Of a DNA stretch of 64,000 bases, positions 8,876 through 17,313 are shown piece after piece. Position 1 is the stretch's first letter, and every line of letters starts with the position of its first letter. Source of the stretch: Symbiodinium natans. Taxonomy: Eukaryota > Sar > Dinophyceae > Suessiales > Symbiodiniaceae. Made by a program: the position numbers and the translations under genes. Under the pieces are notes generated by a model, which was not told where the DNA came from, searched no databases, and saw nothing but the letters and a program-made list of their open reading frames with translations. The stretch is from contig CAJNDS010002533.1 of NCBI GenBank assembly GCA_905221605.1, positions 1 through 64,000 of the forward strand, in the 5' to 3' direction.

Positions 8876-9140
8876 TCGTGTTTATTTGGGAAATGGTTCG
8901 GACCCAGGATCCCAGGGCCTCAGCATGACCTTCGCACCACTCCGTGACCCGCTGTCGAATGCGTGGGCGGACTCGAATCCATCGCCTTGCAAGAAGCTTT
9001 TTTGGAGCCCTAATAGGGTGCAGGGTGTAGGATTTAGGGTTTATAGGTTTAAGGTTTAAGGTTTAGGGTTGAGGGTTTAGGGCAATCTGCAGAAAGGGAG
9101 GCTGTTTGGGCTACAGGTACAGACCACTCTCAGGCTAGGG

Positions 9141-9245
9141 TTGCTGGGAGGCCTGAAGGCCCAAGACCATTCGTCTGGTCTGGACGACGTGCTTGTGGGC
9201 AGCACCGTCACTTGTGACCACGTGCTTCGGGTCGCTTGTGACCAG
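9141..9245 (+). CDS. Candidate exon, unknown product
   Basis: Open frame reading GGLKAQDHSSGLDDVLVGST, then TCDHVLRVACDQ, ending before a G-rich tract. Several GTGACCACGTGCTT-like phrases repeat internally (CTTGTGACCA occurs twice), which may be a chance duplication. The minus strand is also open. Confidence 0.3.
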
Positions 9246-9249
9246 GGAG

Positions 9250-9320
9250 GGCTTGCTTGGGGGAGGGGGCTTGGGGGAGGGGGCTTGGGGGGCGGGGGGG
9301 GGGGGGGGGGGGGGGGGGGT
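9250..9320. repeat. G-rich tract
   Basis: GGGGGCTT repeats leading into a run of over 20 G. It gives an artefactual glycine or proline frame. Confidence 0.85.
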
Positions 9321-9330
9321 TTAGGGGCTT

Positions 9331-9440
9331 CAAACACTAATCCCCCTCAATTAAGCGAATAGAGCTTCAACTCATATCAAGGATCCCTATATAGATTCAA
9401 GGGTAGATTCATTTCTTCAGGGGTACTGGGCTCTTTGGTA
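9331..9440. repeat. PE-D palindromic element, diverged
   Basis: The right end TTCAGGGGTACTGGGCTCTTTGG is close to the PE-D end (AGGGGTATTGGGCTCTTTGG); the middle CATATCAAGGATCCCTATAT is characteristic. The left arm CCCCTCAATTAAG is degraded. Confidence 0.65.
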
Positions 9441-9446
9441 AGACCT

Positions 9447-9535
9447 AAACCCTAAACCCCAAACCCCAAACCCCAAACCCCAAACCCTAAACCCTAAACC
9501 CTAAACCCTAAACCCTAAACCCTAAACCCTAAACC
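9447..9535. repeat. Interstitial telomeric array, CCCTAAA
   Basis: Twelve units with a block of CCCCAAA variants at the left. Confidence 0.95.
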
Positions 9536-9537
9536 CA

Positions 9538-9616
9538 ACGCTGAGGCTGAGAGATGAAGCACCAGATGCCCGCGCACCCTTAGACCCAAACCCTGCCTGT
9601 GGGCCACAAAACCTAG
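9538..9616 (+). CDS. Candidate exon, unknown product
   Basis: Reads TLRLRDEAPDARAPLDPNPA then CGPQNL, ending CTAG before GTTTTAGGG. The frame alternates charged and proline residues. The donor would again lie at the start of a telomere-like sequence. Confidence 0.3.
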
Positions 9617-9699
9617 GTTTTAGGGTTCCTTCTGATGCTTTCCCTCTAGGTTCCCCTACACAGAGAGGTTTCGGGTGCTGCAGGTACGCCCAAGAAACT

Positions 9700-9804
9700 T
9701 AGTAGCCAAGTAACCATATAGGGCACCTTTTTTGGGATTTGGCTATGTTCCTAAGGGAGCCTTGAACCAACAAAAAGGGGAAAGGGTTCCACTGGGCTCC
9801 CAAG
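9700..9804. repeat. PE-C palindromic element
   Basis: TTAGTAGCCAAGTAACCATA at the left pairs with TTCCACTGGGCTCCCAA at the right; the arms contain GGGCACCTTTTTTGGG and CAAAAAGGGG. PE-C consensus ends are TTGGTAGCCCAGTAACCAT. Confidence 0.8.
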
Positions 9805-9922
9805 CCTATGTGCCCTTTCTAGGCAGGTTTTGGTGCTACGGGTACGCCCAAGAACACAACCAAAAACCCTAAACCCTACTAAACCCTAAACCCTACTAAG
9901 CCCTAAACCCCCAAACCCTAAA

Positions 9923-10009
9923 CGTAGTACACCTGGCCTGATGGCCTCGCGGCCCGCCGAGGCAGTCTGGTCGTCAAGGCGACCACCTCAAGAAGGGCGT
10001 CCGTTGCGG
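9923..10009 (+). CDS. Candidate exon between telomeric tracts
   Basis: 29 codons reading RSTPGLMASRPAEAVWSSRR and onward to CGG, followed by GTGGGC. CCCTAAAC lies at left and TTTAGGG-type sequence at right. GC-rich; both strands partly open. Product unknown. Confidence 0.33.
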
Positions 10010-10166
10010 GTGGGCGGTTTTGGGGTTTAGGGGATTAGGGGGTTTAGGGTTTAGGGCTAGGGTTTAGAGTTTAGAGTTTAGGGCTTAAGGTTTCGGGGTT
10101 TAGGGGTTTAGGGTTTTAGGGGTTTAGGGGTTAAGGCTTAAGGTATAGAGCGTTCAGTGTTTGCCA

Positions 10167-10222
10167 CAGAGCCCAGTACCCCTTAGTTCAGGAATCGACC
10201 TTATAATCTATAGTTCCCCTCC
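10167..10222. repeat. PE-D half element
   Basis: AGAGCCCAGTACCCCTTAGT followed by AGGAATCGACCTTATAATC matches the left arm of PE-D (compare 21639), then similarity is lost. Confidence 0.6.
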
Positions 10223-10339
10223 CCTCTGTTACAAGCCTTGTCGCGGGCAGGTTGTTTCATACCTTTGTCGCGCCGCTACTTTGAACCCAATTTTCTTAGT
10301 CGGATTTTGTAAGGATTTAGGTTTAGGGTTGGGGTTTCG

Positions 10340-10520
10340 GATGAAGGGTTTAGGAGATCCTTGAGATGAGTTGAAGGTCTACGTCCTGAATTAAGGCGTG
10401 TTGAGCGCTCTGGGTGTTGTTGAAAACGCAAGCCTCTTAAAGCAGCAAGTTTAGGGATTATGTAAGCCTGGTATACACAGCGTAGGGTGTATCTAAGCTT
10501 ACGACTGAAGCTGTGCTCTT
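10340..10520 (-). CDS. Candidate minus-strand coding segment
   Basis: An open frame reads RKLRYTLRCVYQAYIIPKLA, then LRGLRFQQHPERSTRLNS and GRRPSTHLKDLLNP. It is basic and runs about 60 codons with no telomeric repeats. Splice borders are unclear. Product unknown. Confidence 0.35.
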
Positions 10521-10659
10521 GCAACTCGGGTGTAGGGTTACTTAGGGTTTTGAGCGAGAATGGGTTGCTGGTATGGGTTGGGGGGGGTGGGGGGGTTTAA
10601 GCAGGGCTTGGGGTCAAGGAGGGTATAGGTGCCTAGGCCTCAAACCCTAAGCCCGTAAC

Positions 10660-10728
10660 CTGGTAGCCCAGTAACCATAAGGGAAACCAGAACCAAAAAA
10701 AGGGCAAAGGGTACCACTGGGCTACCAA
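10660..10728. repeat. PE-C palindromic element, internally deleted
   Basis: TGGTAGCCCAGTAACCATAA and GTACCACTGGGCTACCA are both intact, but the central 35-40 bases are missing compared with 9700-9804. Confidence 0.75.
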
Positions 10729-11000
10729 GCGTAGGTTTAGAGTTTCCGAGGGCTGAGGCTTTGGGGGATAAATGGGACTCCAGGGTTGAGAGATTGGGAT
10801 GCTTGGGGAGTTGGTTCGGGTTAAGGGTTCGGGGTTTAGGGTTTGGGGTTTGGGGTTGAGGGTTTGGGGTTGGGGGTTTAGGGTTTTAAGGTTAGGGGTT
10901 AGGGGTTAGAGGCTTCGGGTTTACTGGCTTACTGTGGGGGCTGCATAGCCTTGGGGGCCACTCTCCCAGGGTCTACAAAAGCCCCCACTGCCCCTCCCCA

Positions 11001-11084
11001 AACGCTGTGGCCTCGGATTCCTTCGAACTCGCCGCTGCCTTCGTCGGCCCCACGGAATTCGCCGAACTTCCTGGGATTTTGGAG
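11001..11084 (+). CDS. Candidate exon ending at GAG/GT
   Basis: Open frame NAVASDSFELAAAFVGPTEF then AELPGILE, followed by GTGCTC. Acidic and hydrophobic residues alternate, like a globular domain. The minus strand is open too (basic, arginine-rich). No clear acceptor: upstream is a C-rich stretch with CAAAAG about 20 bases away. Confidence 0.38.
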
Positions 11085-11252
11085 GTGCTCTTATGCGCCC
11101 ACGGCTGCTGAAGGCTTCGGGTTGTGTTTGCACAAACGCCTCCTGTGGCCCTAATGGAATTGTATCTAGGGCGGGTTGGAGGATGGGGCGAACAGAAAGA
11201 TTAAGCATTCCAAAGGAACGCAGTTATACTGGGTTGTCCCATCCCAAACTCG

Positions 11253-11323
11253 AGAATCCCAGAGCCTATAACTTCGTAGGCAATTTCACCGCCAGTCCCT
11301 GGAAGCTCCTCACTGCTTGCGGG
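11253..11323 (+). CDS. Candidate exon with strong GTAAAC donor
   Basis: After ACTCGAG the frame reads NPRAYNFVGNFTASPWKLLT then ACG, and is followed by GTAAAC. The upstream frame remains open well beyond this acceptor. Product unknown. Confidence 0.38.
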
Positions 11324-11413
11324 GTAAACCTTCGGCATGAAGTGGTTGTCGGTTTGTGCGTGTAAGGTTTCACGTTTAGAGTTCGGTTTAGGGGTTTTGG
11401 GATTTGATGAAAG

Positions 11414-11527
11414 TTTGATGACTGTCTTCTATACGTCCAACCAAAGAGCCTATTCACGTTCCGCATGCTTGCGGGCTCGCGCGTGCGCGAATGGAACAAC
11501 ATCTATGCGGGGATGATAGCATTTGGA
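11414..11527 (+). CDS. Candidate exon, unknown product
   Basis: Following ATGAAAG the frame reads FDDCLLYVQPKSLFTFRMLA then GSRVREWNNIYAGMIAFG, 38 codons, ending where a CCCTAAA array begins. Composition is well balanced (aromatic, charged, small residues). No GT donor at the exact edge. Confidence 0.4.
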
Positions 11528-11639
11528 CCCTAAACCCTGAACCCTAAACCCGAAACCCTAAACCCTAAACCCTAACTACTCTAAGTTGTGCCAGCCTATC
11601 ACTGACAGCCCACGGAACCCTTACCCTAAATCCAAAAAC

Positions 11640-11735
11640 CCAGACTCAAAGCTAGTCCAGGCGCGTGAACCAAGGGGGGCCGAAGCGGACAACCTCGGCC
11701 AACATGGCACAGATGCACGTCTTGCAGATGGTCTT
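11640..11735. CDS. Candidate exon, strand ambiguous
   Basis: Plus reads LVQAREPRGAEADNLGQHGT and ends at GAT before GTCTTG; minus reads ICKTCICAMLAEVVRFGPPW. Both are open and plausible. The minus version has a CxxCxC pattern but is too short to assign. Confidence 0.3.
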
Positions 11736-11883
11736 GGGTTACAAGTTGGGATTTATATAGGGTTTAGGGTTTAGGGTTTAGGGTTTACGGTTAGGACTCA
11801 GGGCCTGGGGTTCAAGGTTCCGGCACCGGCTCAGGTCTTAGGGTTCTATAGGGAACCATGGGGGGAGCCTCACCCCACCCTCC

Positions 11884-12094
11884 GACACTCCGCGGTTGCC
11901 AGCTATGAGTAGACAAGTGTGGGTTTAGGGTTTAGGGTTTAGGGTTTTTGGGGTTTGGGACACTCCGCGGTTGCCAGCTATGAGTAGACAAGTGTGGGTT
12001 TAGGGTTTAGGGTTTTTGGGGTTTGGGACACTCCGCGGTTGCCAGCTATGAGTAGACAAGTGTGGGTTTAGGGTTTAGGGTTTTTGGGGTTTGG
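11884..12094. repeat. Tandem repeat of a unique 41-base block plus telomeric units
   Basis: Three copies start at 11884, 11959 and 12027 with GACACTCCGCGGTTGCCAGC. Copy lengths are 75, 68 and 68 bases: each has the same unique block, then TTTAGGG units, then TTTTTGGGGTTTGG. Copy 1 has exactly one more telomeric heptamer. Confidence 0.95.
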
Positions 12095-12144
12095 AGCTTG
12101 GGGCTTAGAAGGGCTTAGGGGGTGTGGGGGCCTTCTCACCACAG

Positions 12145-12223
12145 GCTCTGTGACTTTCTTAGTTGCGACGAAGATGGGGCTTTGAACACCAATCTACAAA
12201 GTCGAGCCTGTCAATGTGTCCTC
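12145..12223 (+). CDS. Candidate exon, cysteine-rich
   Basis: After CCACAG the frame reads LCDFLSCDEDGALNTNLQSR then ACQCVLS and runs into CCCTAAA. Four cysteines in 27 residues. No donor is apparent at the right edge. Confidence 0.35.
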
Positions 12224-12589
12224 AGCCCTAAACCCTAAACCCTAAACCCTAAACCCTAAACCCCACCTATACAGTATATACAACGGCCCTCAAGCTACCA
12301 TCCCTTTAAGGCCTTATTCCAGGAATAGTAGAATATGGATGGACCTGTTACCTTCCTACTGTTGGGTCCTGTAGGGGGTTTCCGAAACTAGGAGCACACC
12401 TTTTGACGCTTCCTGAGATAAGTTATTGGGAAAGGCCTGTTTGTAGGTACTTTCGAAACTCTCCACTCTCTGGATCCCGACATGGACTCGGGTGAATGCC
12501 CGACTGCCCTAAACGCCGAAGGCCCTAAACCTTGGAAACCCCACAATCCGAAAGCTGACGCCCTAAACCTTGAACCCTAATCCGGAGCG

Positions 12590-12790
12590 AGGCGTGGCGA
12601 ACCGACACCACAGGCATTTGGTCTGCGGACGAGGTCGAGGAACCAGTTTACGCCTGCCGAGCGCGAGGGCCAGGAGCGTCCGGTGAGGATGACCAGGCCA
12701 GGTCGCCTGCGAGATGCAGGTTGTCTGCTCGCTGAACACAAGGCGCGCCGTCACGACCTGAAACGAGGCGCGCCGGCACTGGCGAAAGTC
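12590..12790 (+). CDS. Candidate coding segment of 67 codons
   Basis: A long open plus frame reads TPQAFGLRTRSRNQFTPAER, EGQERPVRMTRPGRLRDAGC, LLAEHKARRHDLKRGAP and stops at TAA 12791. It is strongly basic. The opposite strand also has a 63-codon frame (12563-12754), typical of GC-rich DNA, so strand is not certain. No family recognised. Confidence 0.35.
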
Positions 12791-12909
12791 TAAGTCCTAA
12801 ACCCAAACCAAAATGCCCTAAACATCCTCGTCGCTTAAGGGCTCAGGCTTCTAAAAACTTAGGGTTAAAGAACCCTCAACCCTAAAGCCTAAACCCTAAA
12901 CCCAAAACC

Positions 12910-13023
12910 ATTGTTAAATCCACCATTTCCGGATCCGAAAACGATGAGGACTCTCGGGCTTCGACGATCTTCAGGCGGCCGGCGCTCGCTGCGCCCTGGG
13001 GGTACTTTGGACATCGGGCTCGC
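12910..13023 (+). CDS. Candidate exon of up to 38 codons
   Basis: Reads IVKSTISGSENDEDSRASTI then FRRPALAAPWGYFGH, stopping at TGA 13024. A GTACTT donor inside (near 13001) could end the exon earlier. The acidic SENDEDS block is followed by a basic stretch. TTTAGGG follows at 13061. Confidence 0.4.
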
Positions 13024-13530
13024 TGAAAGGGAGGCAGCAAGACTGTGCCAGAGAGATATTTAGGGTTTAGGGTTTATAGGGTTTAGGGAGAGAGAGAGAG
13101 AGAGGGCTACGCGTGAAACACCCATAACACATGTGTGACTACATTGGAGAAGTATGGTTTCAACTACAATGCGCGAAAGTGGAATGGGTGCAGTGGAATG
13201 GGTGCAGGTGCCACGAGAAGTGCAACATGGAAAGCGGCAAGAGGAGGAACACACATCACACATATTAATATATACAATGATAATAAATAAATAACATAAT
13301 TAAAAAAATATATATATATATATACATATACACCCTCAACGCTACACCCCGAAACCTTAACCGAAAGCCAGCTATGGGGTCGAGGGTTCTGCCCCCCAAA
13401 AAACCCTTCCCAACTCCCCGCTCCCGGAAGCTTTGAACTCTATGCCCTACCTTTGGACTAACCCGGGCGTTTTGGGTGTTAAGGGATGGGTAAAGCCTAA
13501 AACCTACACTTGTAGCTGCGCCAACATGCC

Positions 13531-13574
13531 CGGGGACACCTCAAGACAGTCGGGGACACCTCAAGACAGTCGGT
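13531..13574. repeat. 22-base tandem duplication
   Basis: CGGGGACACCTCAAGACAGT occurs twice in tandem. Short and recent-looking, since the copies are identical. Confidence 0.9.
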
Positions 13575-13701
13575 CGAGAGTTCCTCGCCGGTGGGCTGCC
13601 TCGGCTGTGCGATTCGGGGTTAGGATGTTTCGGGTTGAGGGTCTCAAACGTAAACCCTTCGCCCTAGGGCCAGCCCTAAACCCTAAACTCTCTTGTCAAA
13701 G

Positions 13702-13921
13702 TCCGTTTCATCTGTCCGTCATGCAAAGCCTTCTCCAAAAACATGCTTATGGCAGATGGGTGGCTCGCCCTCTCTGATGCCTTGTGCGCCACGCGTCCAC
13801 AAGCGAGATTCGCAGTTTTCCCCATGGTCTTCGATGCGTGCCGCCTTGTCAGACTCCTTGCAGAGATCCACTCAGCCACGAAGTTGGTCGGCAAGCTGTT
13901 GGTCGCGCGATGTTGTCGAGG
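13702..13921 (+). CDS. Candidate exon of 73 codons with a CPSC motif
   Basis: Bordered by TGTCAAAG and GTATTG. The frame starts RFICPSCKAFSKNMLMADGW, continues LALSDALCATRPQARFAVFP and ends SATKLVGKLLVARCC. It is the longest exon-like island with both splice borders, GC at third positions is high, and the first ten residues resemble half of a zinc knuckle (CxxC). The partner Cys/His pair is not visible here. A CCCTAAA tract lies directly upstream. Product unknown. Confidence 0.48.
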
Positions 13922-14395
13922 GTATTGCTAGGATTTCGGGTTGAGGGCTTGAAGGTTCAAGGCTTCACATGCCCTGACACCTTAAAACCCTAAACCCTAG
14001 ACCCCAAACCCTAAAACCCTACAACCCTAAAACCCTAAACCCCAAGATGTTGGAGCTCTGCTTGTTCTGAGGTGGGTTTAGGGCGCAGGGTGTAGAAGGC
14101 TTTAGGCAGGAGCCTCTATCTAAGCCCCTCCACCCTAAACCCTAAAGCCCGAAAGCACGCCGGGGCTTCTGCAAGGAGCGGGGGTTCAAATCCTGAAGCC
14201 TTGCGCCCTTGAGCCCTGAGAAGCCCGAATTTCTCACTGGGCTTTAGGGTTTAGGGTTTAGGTCTTAGGGCGTGGTGAATGTTTTTGCTGCGATGCCTAG
14301 GGTTTTCCAGGGCACTAAACTCATGCTGCCAACTCGCAACCTTCTGCCCTAAACCCCCGAACCCTGAACCGTGAACCCCAAACCCCAAACCATAA

Positions 14396-14454
14396 ACTCT
14401 AAACCCTAAACCCTAAACCCTAAACCCTAAACCCTAAACCCTAAACCCTAAACC
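14396..14454. repeat. Interstitial telomeric array, CCCTAAA
   Basis: Eight clean units, forming the left bracket of the island 14465-14549. Confidence 0.95.
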
Positions 14455-14464
14455 CTTGCCGGAC

Positions 14465-14549
14465 CTCAGGTTCAACAGGGTTTCGCCACCTCGGGATTAC
14501 CGAATGAGGGCGCCGCTCAAAGAAATGATTCCAGGCATTGTCTGCGTAC
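14465..14549 (-). CDS. Candidate exon, strand ambiguous (minus preferred)
   Basis: Minus: TAAGCAG then a frame reading YADNAWNHFFERRPHSVIPR and WRNPVEPE, followed by GTCCGG. Plus is also open from 14456 (LPDLRFNRVSPPRDYRMRAP) and ends before GTACCT. The minus reading is richer in aromatic and mixed residues and agrees in strand with 14836-14915. CCCTAAA lies left, TTTAGGG right. Confidence 0.38.
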
Positions 14550-14835
14550 CTGCTTAGGGTTTACAGGGCTTCGAGGGTTTAGGGTTTAGGGTTTAGGGTT
14601 TCGGGTTTAGGTAGGGCCTATAGGGCTTACAGGTTTTGCAGGGTTTAGGATGGTTTGTGGGGTTTAGGATGGTTTCGCTTGGGGTTTAGGGTTTAGGGTT
14701 GAGGGGGTGTGTAGGGTTTACAGGGCTTAGAGGGTCTGGGGTTCATAGGGCTTATAGGCTTTAGCGGGTCGTGGGCAGTGGATTGATTTATGGTTTAGGG
14801 TCTATGTGGGGAGTTGGGATTTGGGGCTTGCTTAC

Positions 14836-14915
14836 GTTCCGGACATGCGCAGGCCTAAGTACCTGCATCTCTCGACAGCTCTTTTGTCGCATTCCCCGTA
14901 GATCAACCCTGAGCT
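14836..14915 (-). CDS. Candidate exon with CAG acceptor and GTAAGC donor
   Basis: On the minus strand TTTAAAGCAG precedes and GTAAGC follows. The 80-base segment reads LRVDLRGMRQKSCREMQVLR then PAHVRN with no stop. The donor is the best consensus match in the window. The plus strand also stays open (LLTFRTCAGLSTCISRQL). Product unknown; it may belong with the minus segments up to 16433. Confidence 0.45.
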
Positions 14916-15063
14916 CTGCTTTAAACCCACGTATCCTTAAACCCAATAATAACGCAAGCCCAACCCCTAAACCCCTAAAGCCCTAAACCCCTAAAGCCCA
15001 AAGGCCCTAAAGCCTAAACTTCAACAGGAACCATTTCGGCGGCTCCTGAAGGGCTTAGGGTTG

Positions 15064-15155
15064 GGCACCCGTTTTTTTGGGTCGGCTACTTTATACAAGG
15101 GAATCTTGAATGCCCCCACAAAAAAAACGGGAAAAGGTGACCACCGCGCTACCGA
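15064..15155. repeat. PE-C element, diverged
   Basis: GGGCACCCGTTTTTTTGGGT, CGGCTACTTTATACAAGG and CACAAAAAAAACGGG followed by CCACCGCGCTACC match the interior and right end of PE-C. The left end is lost. It lies six bases left of a PE-A copy. Confidence 0.6.
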
Positions 15156-15160
15156 CTTTA

Positions 15161-15343
15161 CTTGGAGGTTCATGGTACTTATTAACCCAGTTATAAATTA
15201 TAACTGTACTTATAACCCACTTGCAAGCCCCTGAAGTACCCTAATCTGGTTACAAGTACAGTTATAAGTACAATTATCCCTAACCCCTAGACCCTAAACC
15301 CTAAACTCTAAACCCTTATAATTGGTTACGAAGTCCCATGATG
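15161..15343. mobile_element. PE-A element interrupted by a telomeric tract
   Basis: The left end CTTGGAGGTTCATGGTACTT is intact. The right arm is split: ...AGTACAATTAT, then degenerate CCCTAAA units at 15278-15315, then TTATAATTGGTTACGAAG. The sequence TTAT is present on both sides of the tract, as a target duplication would leave. Confidence 0.8.
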
Positions 15344-15377
15344 TTGTAAAGCTCTCAGCACCCCCCCCCCCCCCCGG

Positions 15378-15441
15378 GCCTCGCGCTGCCACCGTGCAAG
15401 AGGATGCGCGGGTCGGTCCAGTCAATGCACAGCTCGGAGGC
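15378..15441 (-). CDS. Candidate exon, minus strand
   Basis: After GGACACAG the minus frame reads ASELCIDWTDPRILLHGGSA, then runs into a G/C homopolymer (15360-15375). The mix of acidic, aromatic and aliphatic residues is protein-like. No donor can be placed because of the homopolymer. Confidence 0.38.
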
Positions 15442-15545
15442 CTGTGTCCGAACCAGCCTAAACCCTAAACCCTCAACCCTAGACCCTAAACCCTGAACCT
15501 TAAACCTTAAACCCTAAACCCTAAACCCAAAAAAAAGGCCTAAAT

Positions 15546-15642
15546 CTACGGATCCAAGTATGCGCCCTTAATTTGGGGGCCCTTGCTATAGCACCCCAAT
15601 ATACACTACATTCTATAAGGGCCCTTACTTGGGATCCCCTAC
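15546..15642. repeat. PE-J palindromic element
   Basis: GGATCCAAGTATGCGCCCTT at the left and AAGGGCCCTTACTTGGGATC at the right are complementary with mismatches; the centre is GCTATAGCACCCCAATATAC. A second copy is at 53519-53608. Confidence 0.7.
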
Positions 15643-15756
15643 AAACAGGGGTAGGGAGCCACACAACCGACCCATCAGTCCAAGTCCTTAGACTAAACCC
15701 TAAAACCCTGTTCGTGGAGACTTTGGAACTGGGCCTATGATTTTGAGGTTCAGGCG

Positions 15757-15861
15757 TTGGGAAATTCTCCCCTTATACGAACAGTCCTTAAAAGGGGAAT
15801 ACTGTACGCCCCGCTATTATTCTTTTTTAAGGACGGTGAGTATAAGGGGCAACATCCCCAA
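15757..15861. repeat. PE-B palindromic element
   Basis: TTGGGAAATTCTCCCCTTAT at the left and GTATAAGGGGCAACATCCCC at the right; the centre is diverged (GTACGCCCCGCTATTATTC). Confidence 0.75.
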
Positions 15862-16000
15862 GGTTCAGGGTTTAGGGGTTTAGGGGTTTAGGGGTTCAGG
15901 GGTTCAGGGTTTAGGGTTTAGGGTTTAGGGCTACGAGCAGGGGTAACTTGTGTTGCGGTTTGCTATGATCTTGTTTGTGGGGTACTTCGGACCCACCAAC

Positions 16001-16030
16001 CTTCAAGTCAACCACCGGCAAACCCCAAAT
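16001..16030 (-). CDS. Candidate short exon, minus strand
   Basis: CCCTTTGAG precedes IWGLPVVDLK, then GTTGGT. The frame stays open after the donor (VGGSEVPHKQDHSKPQHK). Very short, so weak alone, but it lies on the same strand as the neighbours at 16119 and 16385. Confidence 0.28.
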
Positions 16031-16118
16031 CTCAAAGGGTTTAGGGTTTAGGGCTTAGGTTCCCCTCAGCGCACGCGATGCCTAGGGTTTGAACTGGGTT
16101 TGTGGGCTCGTCATGCAC

Positions 16119-16213
16119 CTTGCACAACCTTGACCCCAATTTTCAGAGGCATGGGCGTTCCCGCCTGTCTCGCGGTCGCTGCCTGGCACGAAGTTCTTCA
16201 GTGCTTCAAGGGC
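16119..16213 (-). CDS. Candidate exon, minus strand, with pyrimidine tract and CAG acceptor
   Basis: CACCTCTTCAACCCCAG precedes GCC and the frame reads ALEALKNFVPGSDRETGGNA then HASENWGQGCA, ending AG before GTGCATG (an alternative GTTGTG donor lies ten bases earlier). The acceptor context is the most canonical on this strand. Its start phase (0) agrees with the end phase of the preceding minus exon 16385-16433. Product unknown. Confidence 0.45.
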
Positions 16214-16286
16214 CTGGGGTTGAAGAGGTGTTGAGGGTTTTAGCCTTGGGGGAGTTAGGGTTGCCATCAGCTTTCTGCCTGGGCCG

Positions 16287-16303
16287 GGGGGGGGGGGGGG
16301 GGT
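16287..16303. repeat. Poly-G run
   Basis: About 17 G between two minus-strand exon candidates, thus probably intronic if they are real. Confidence 0.8.
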
Positions 16304-16384
16304 AGCCCGATTTTTGAGTGTTTCAGGGTTCAGTCTCTAGGTTTAGGGTATAGGGTTGAGGATTCAGGCATTCCTTCTCCTCAC

Positions 16385-16433
16385 CAAGTGGATTGGCAGG
16401 TTGAAGACTTTTTCGGACTCCTCTGCAGCAGAC
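16385..16433 (-). CDS. Candidate exon with AG and GTGAGG borders
   Basis: The minus strand has GGCGTAG, then one base plus 16 codons reading SAAEESEKVFNLPIHL, then GTGAGG. It ends in phase 0, matching the next minus candidate at 16213. The plus strand alternative (FLLLTKWIGRLK) also has an AG/GT pair, so strand is not certain. Confidence 0.4.
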
Positions 16434-16540
16434 CTACGCCCTAAACCCTCAACAAACCCTCCACTACACCCTCCGTAAGTCTCAAACACGTCGCTACTCA
16501 ATAGCAGCTACAAGGTGATCTTTCCAGTACCCACACCTAG

Positions 16541-16670
16541 ACCCAAGAGTAATCTAGGAATAAAAACCGTGGCCCTTTTTGGTGTAAAGGGGCTTCTCTA
16601 CCCTCCACCCCCCCCCCCCCCCCCACAAACAAAAGGGGGCGAATAAGGGGCCTACTCTGGGTCCCAGCAC
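16541..16670. repeat. Degenerate palindrome with poly-C core
   Basis: AGAGTAATCTAGGAA at the left resembles the complement of GGCCTACTCTGGGTCCCAG at the right, around GGCCCTTTTTGG and CAAAAGGGGG with a poly-C run at 16607-16623. Similar right ends occur near 2600, 18860, 29515, 33970 and 61850. Confidence 0.5.
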
Positions 16671-17183
16671 ACTTGGTGAAAAAAGAACTCCTACACTCCT
16701 GAACCCCCGCTCAAACCATGAACCCTAGACCCTAGACTACCCTTAAACCCTCCCCAACGTCTCAAGAAACTCTTTAAACTAAATCCAAACCCAAACCATG
16801 CGCTCTTAAAGTCAACAATGGCTATTCCTTGTTGAGTTTAATTACCCTTAAAATGGAAATGTTCCCCCTAAACCCTAAACCCTAAACCCTAAGCGCTAAG
16901 CCCTAAACCCTAAACCCTAAACCCTAAACCCTCTGGCCTCTGCCTCGAGCCAGCCAAGGGCCCAAAAGAGAAGGGAGAACAAACCTCTCTGGCTCTGGAG
17001 TGGGTTTACGGTTTAGGGTATGAGGCTTAGAGTGTGGATGGGGGGGGGGGTTGTTCGGGCACGTATGCACGGTCATACACGTCCCTGTATGTGTGCGTAA
17101 TATTGGATACCAGACGTCCTTCATGCGCCCTTTCTGGGCTTCAACGCTTAGGACTTGGGCGGGCCTTTTAGGTTGTAGGGTCT

Positions 17184-17313
17184 ACTTGGAGGTTCATGGT
17201 ACTTGTTAACCCAATTATATCTGTACTTACAAATCCTAAACCCTAAACTAACCCTAAACCCTAAACCCTAAACTCTACAGCCCAATTGTAACCATGTCAG
17301 GGCACTTTAAGTG
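17184..17313. mobile_element. PE-A element interrupted by a telomeric tract
   Basis: CTTGGAGGTTCATGGTACTT starts the copy. At about 17234 CCCTAAA units (with CCCTAAACTAA variants, to 17277) interrupt it, after which CCCAATTGTAACCATGTC resumes the family sequence up to GGGCACTTTAAG. The right end is missing. Confidence 0.75.

Noticed and set aside
8728-9059. Ile/Tyr- or His-rich frames of 66-103 codons
   Set aside because: They are translations of a TACATA/ATGCAT microsatellite.
9077-9337. 86-residue proline-rich minus frame
   Set aside because: Its start is a poly-G homopolymer read backwards; only 9141-9245 has any protein-like content.
14161-14230. tRNA gene, because of GGTTCAAATCC at about 14186
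   Set aside because: The flanking bases do not form a T arm or acceptor stem, and no A box is visible upstream.
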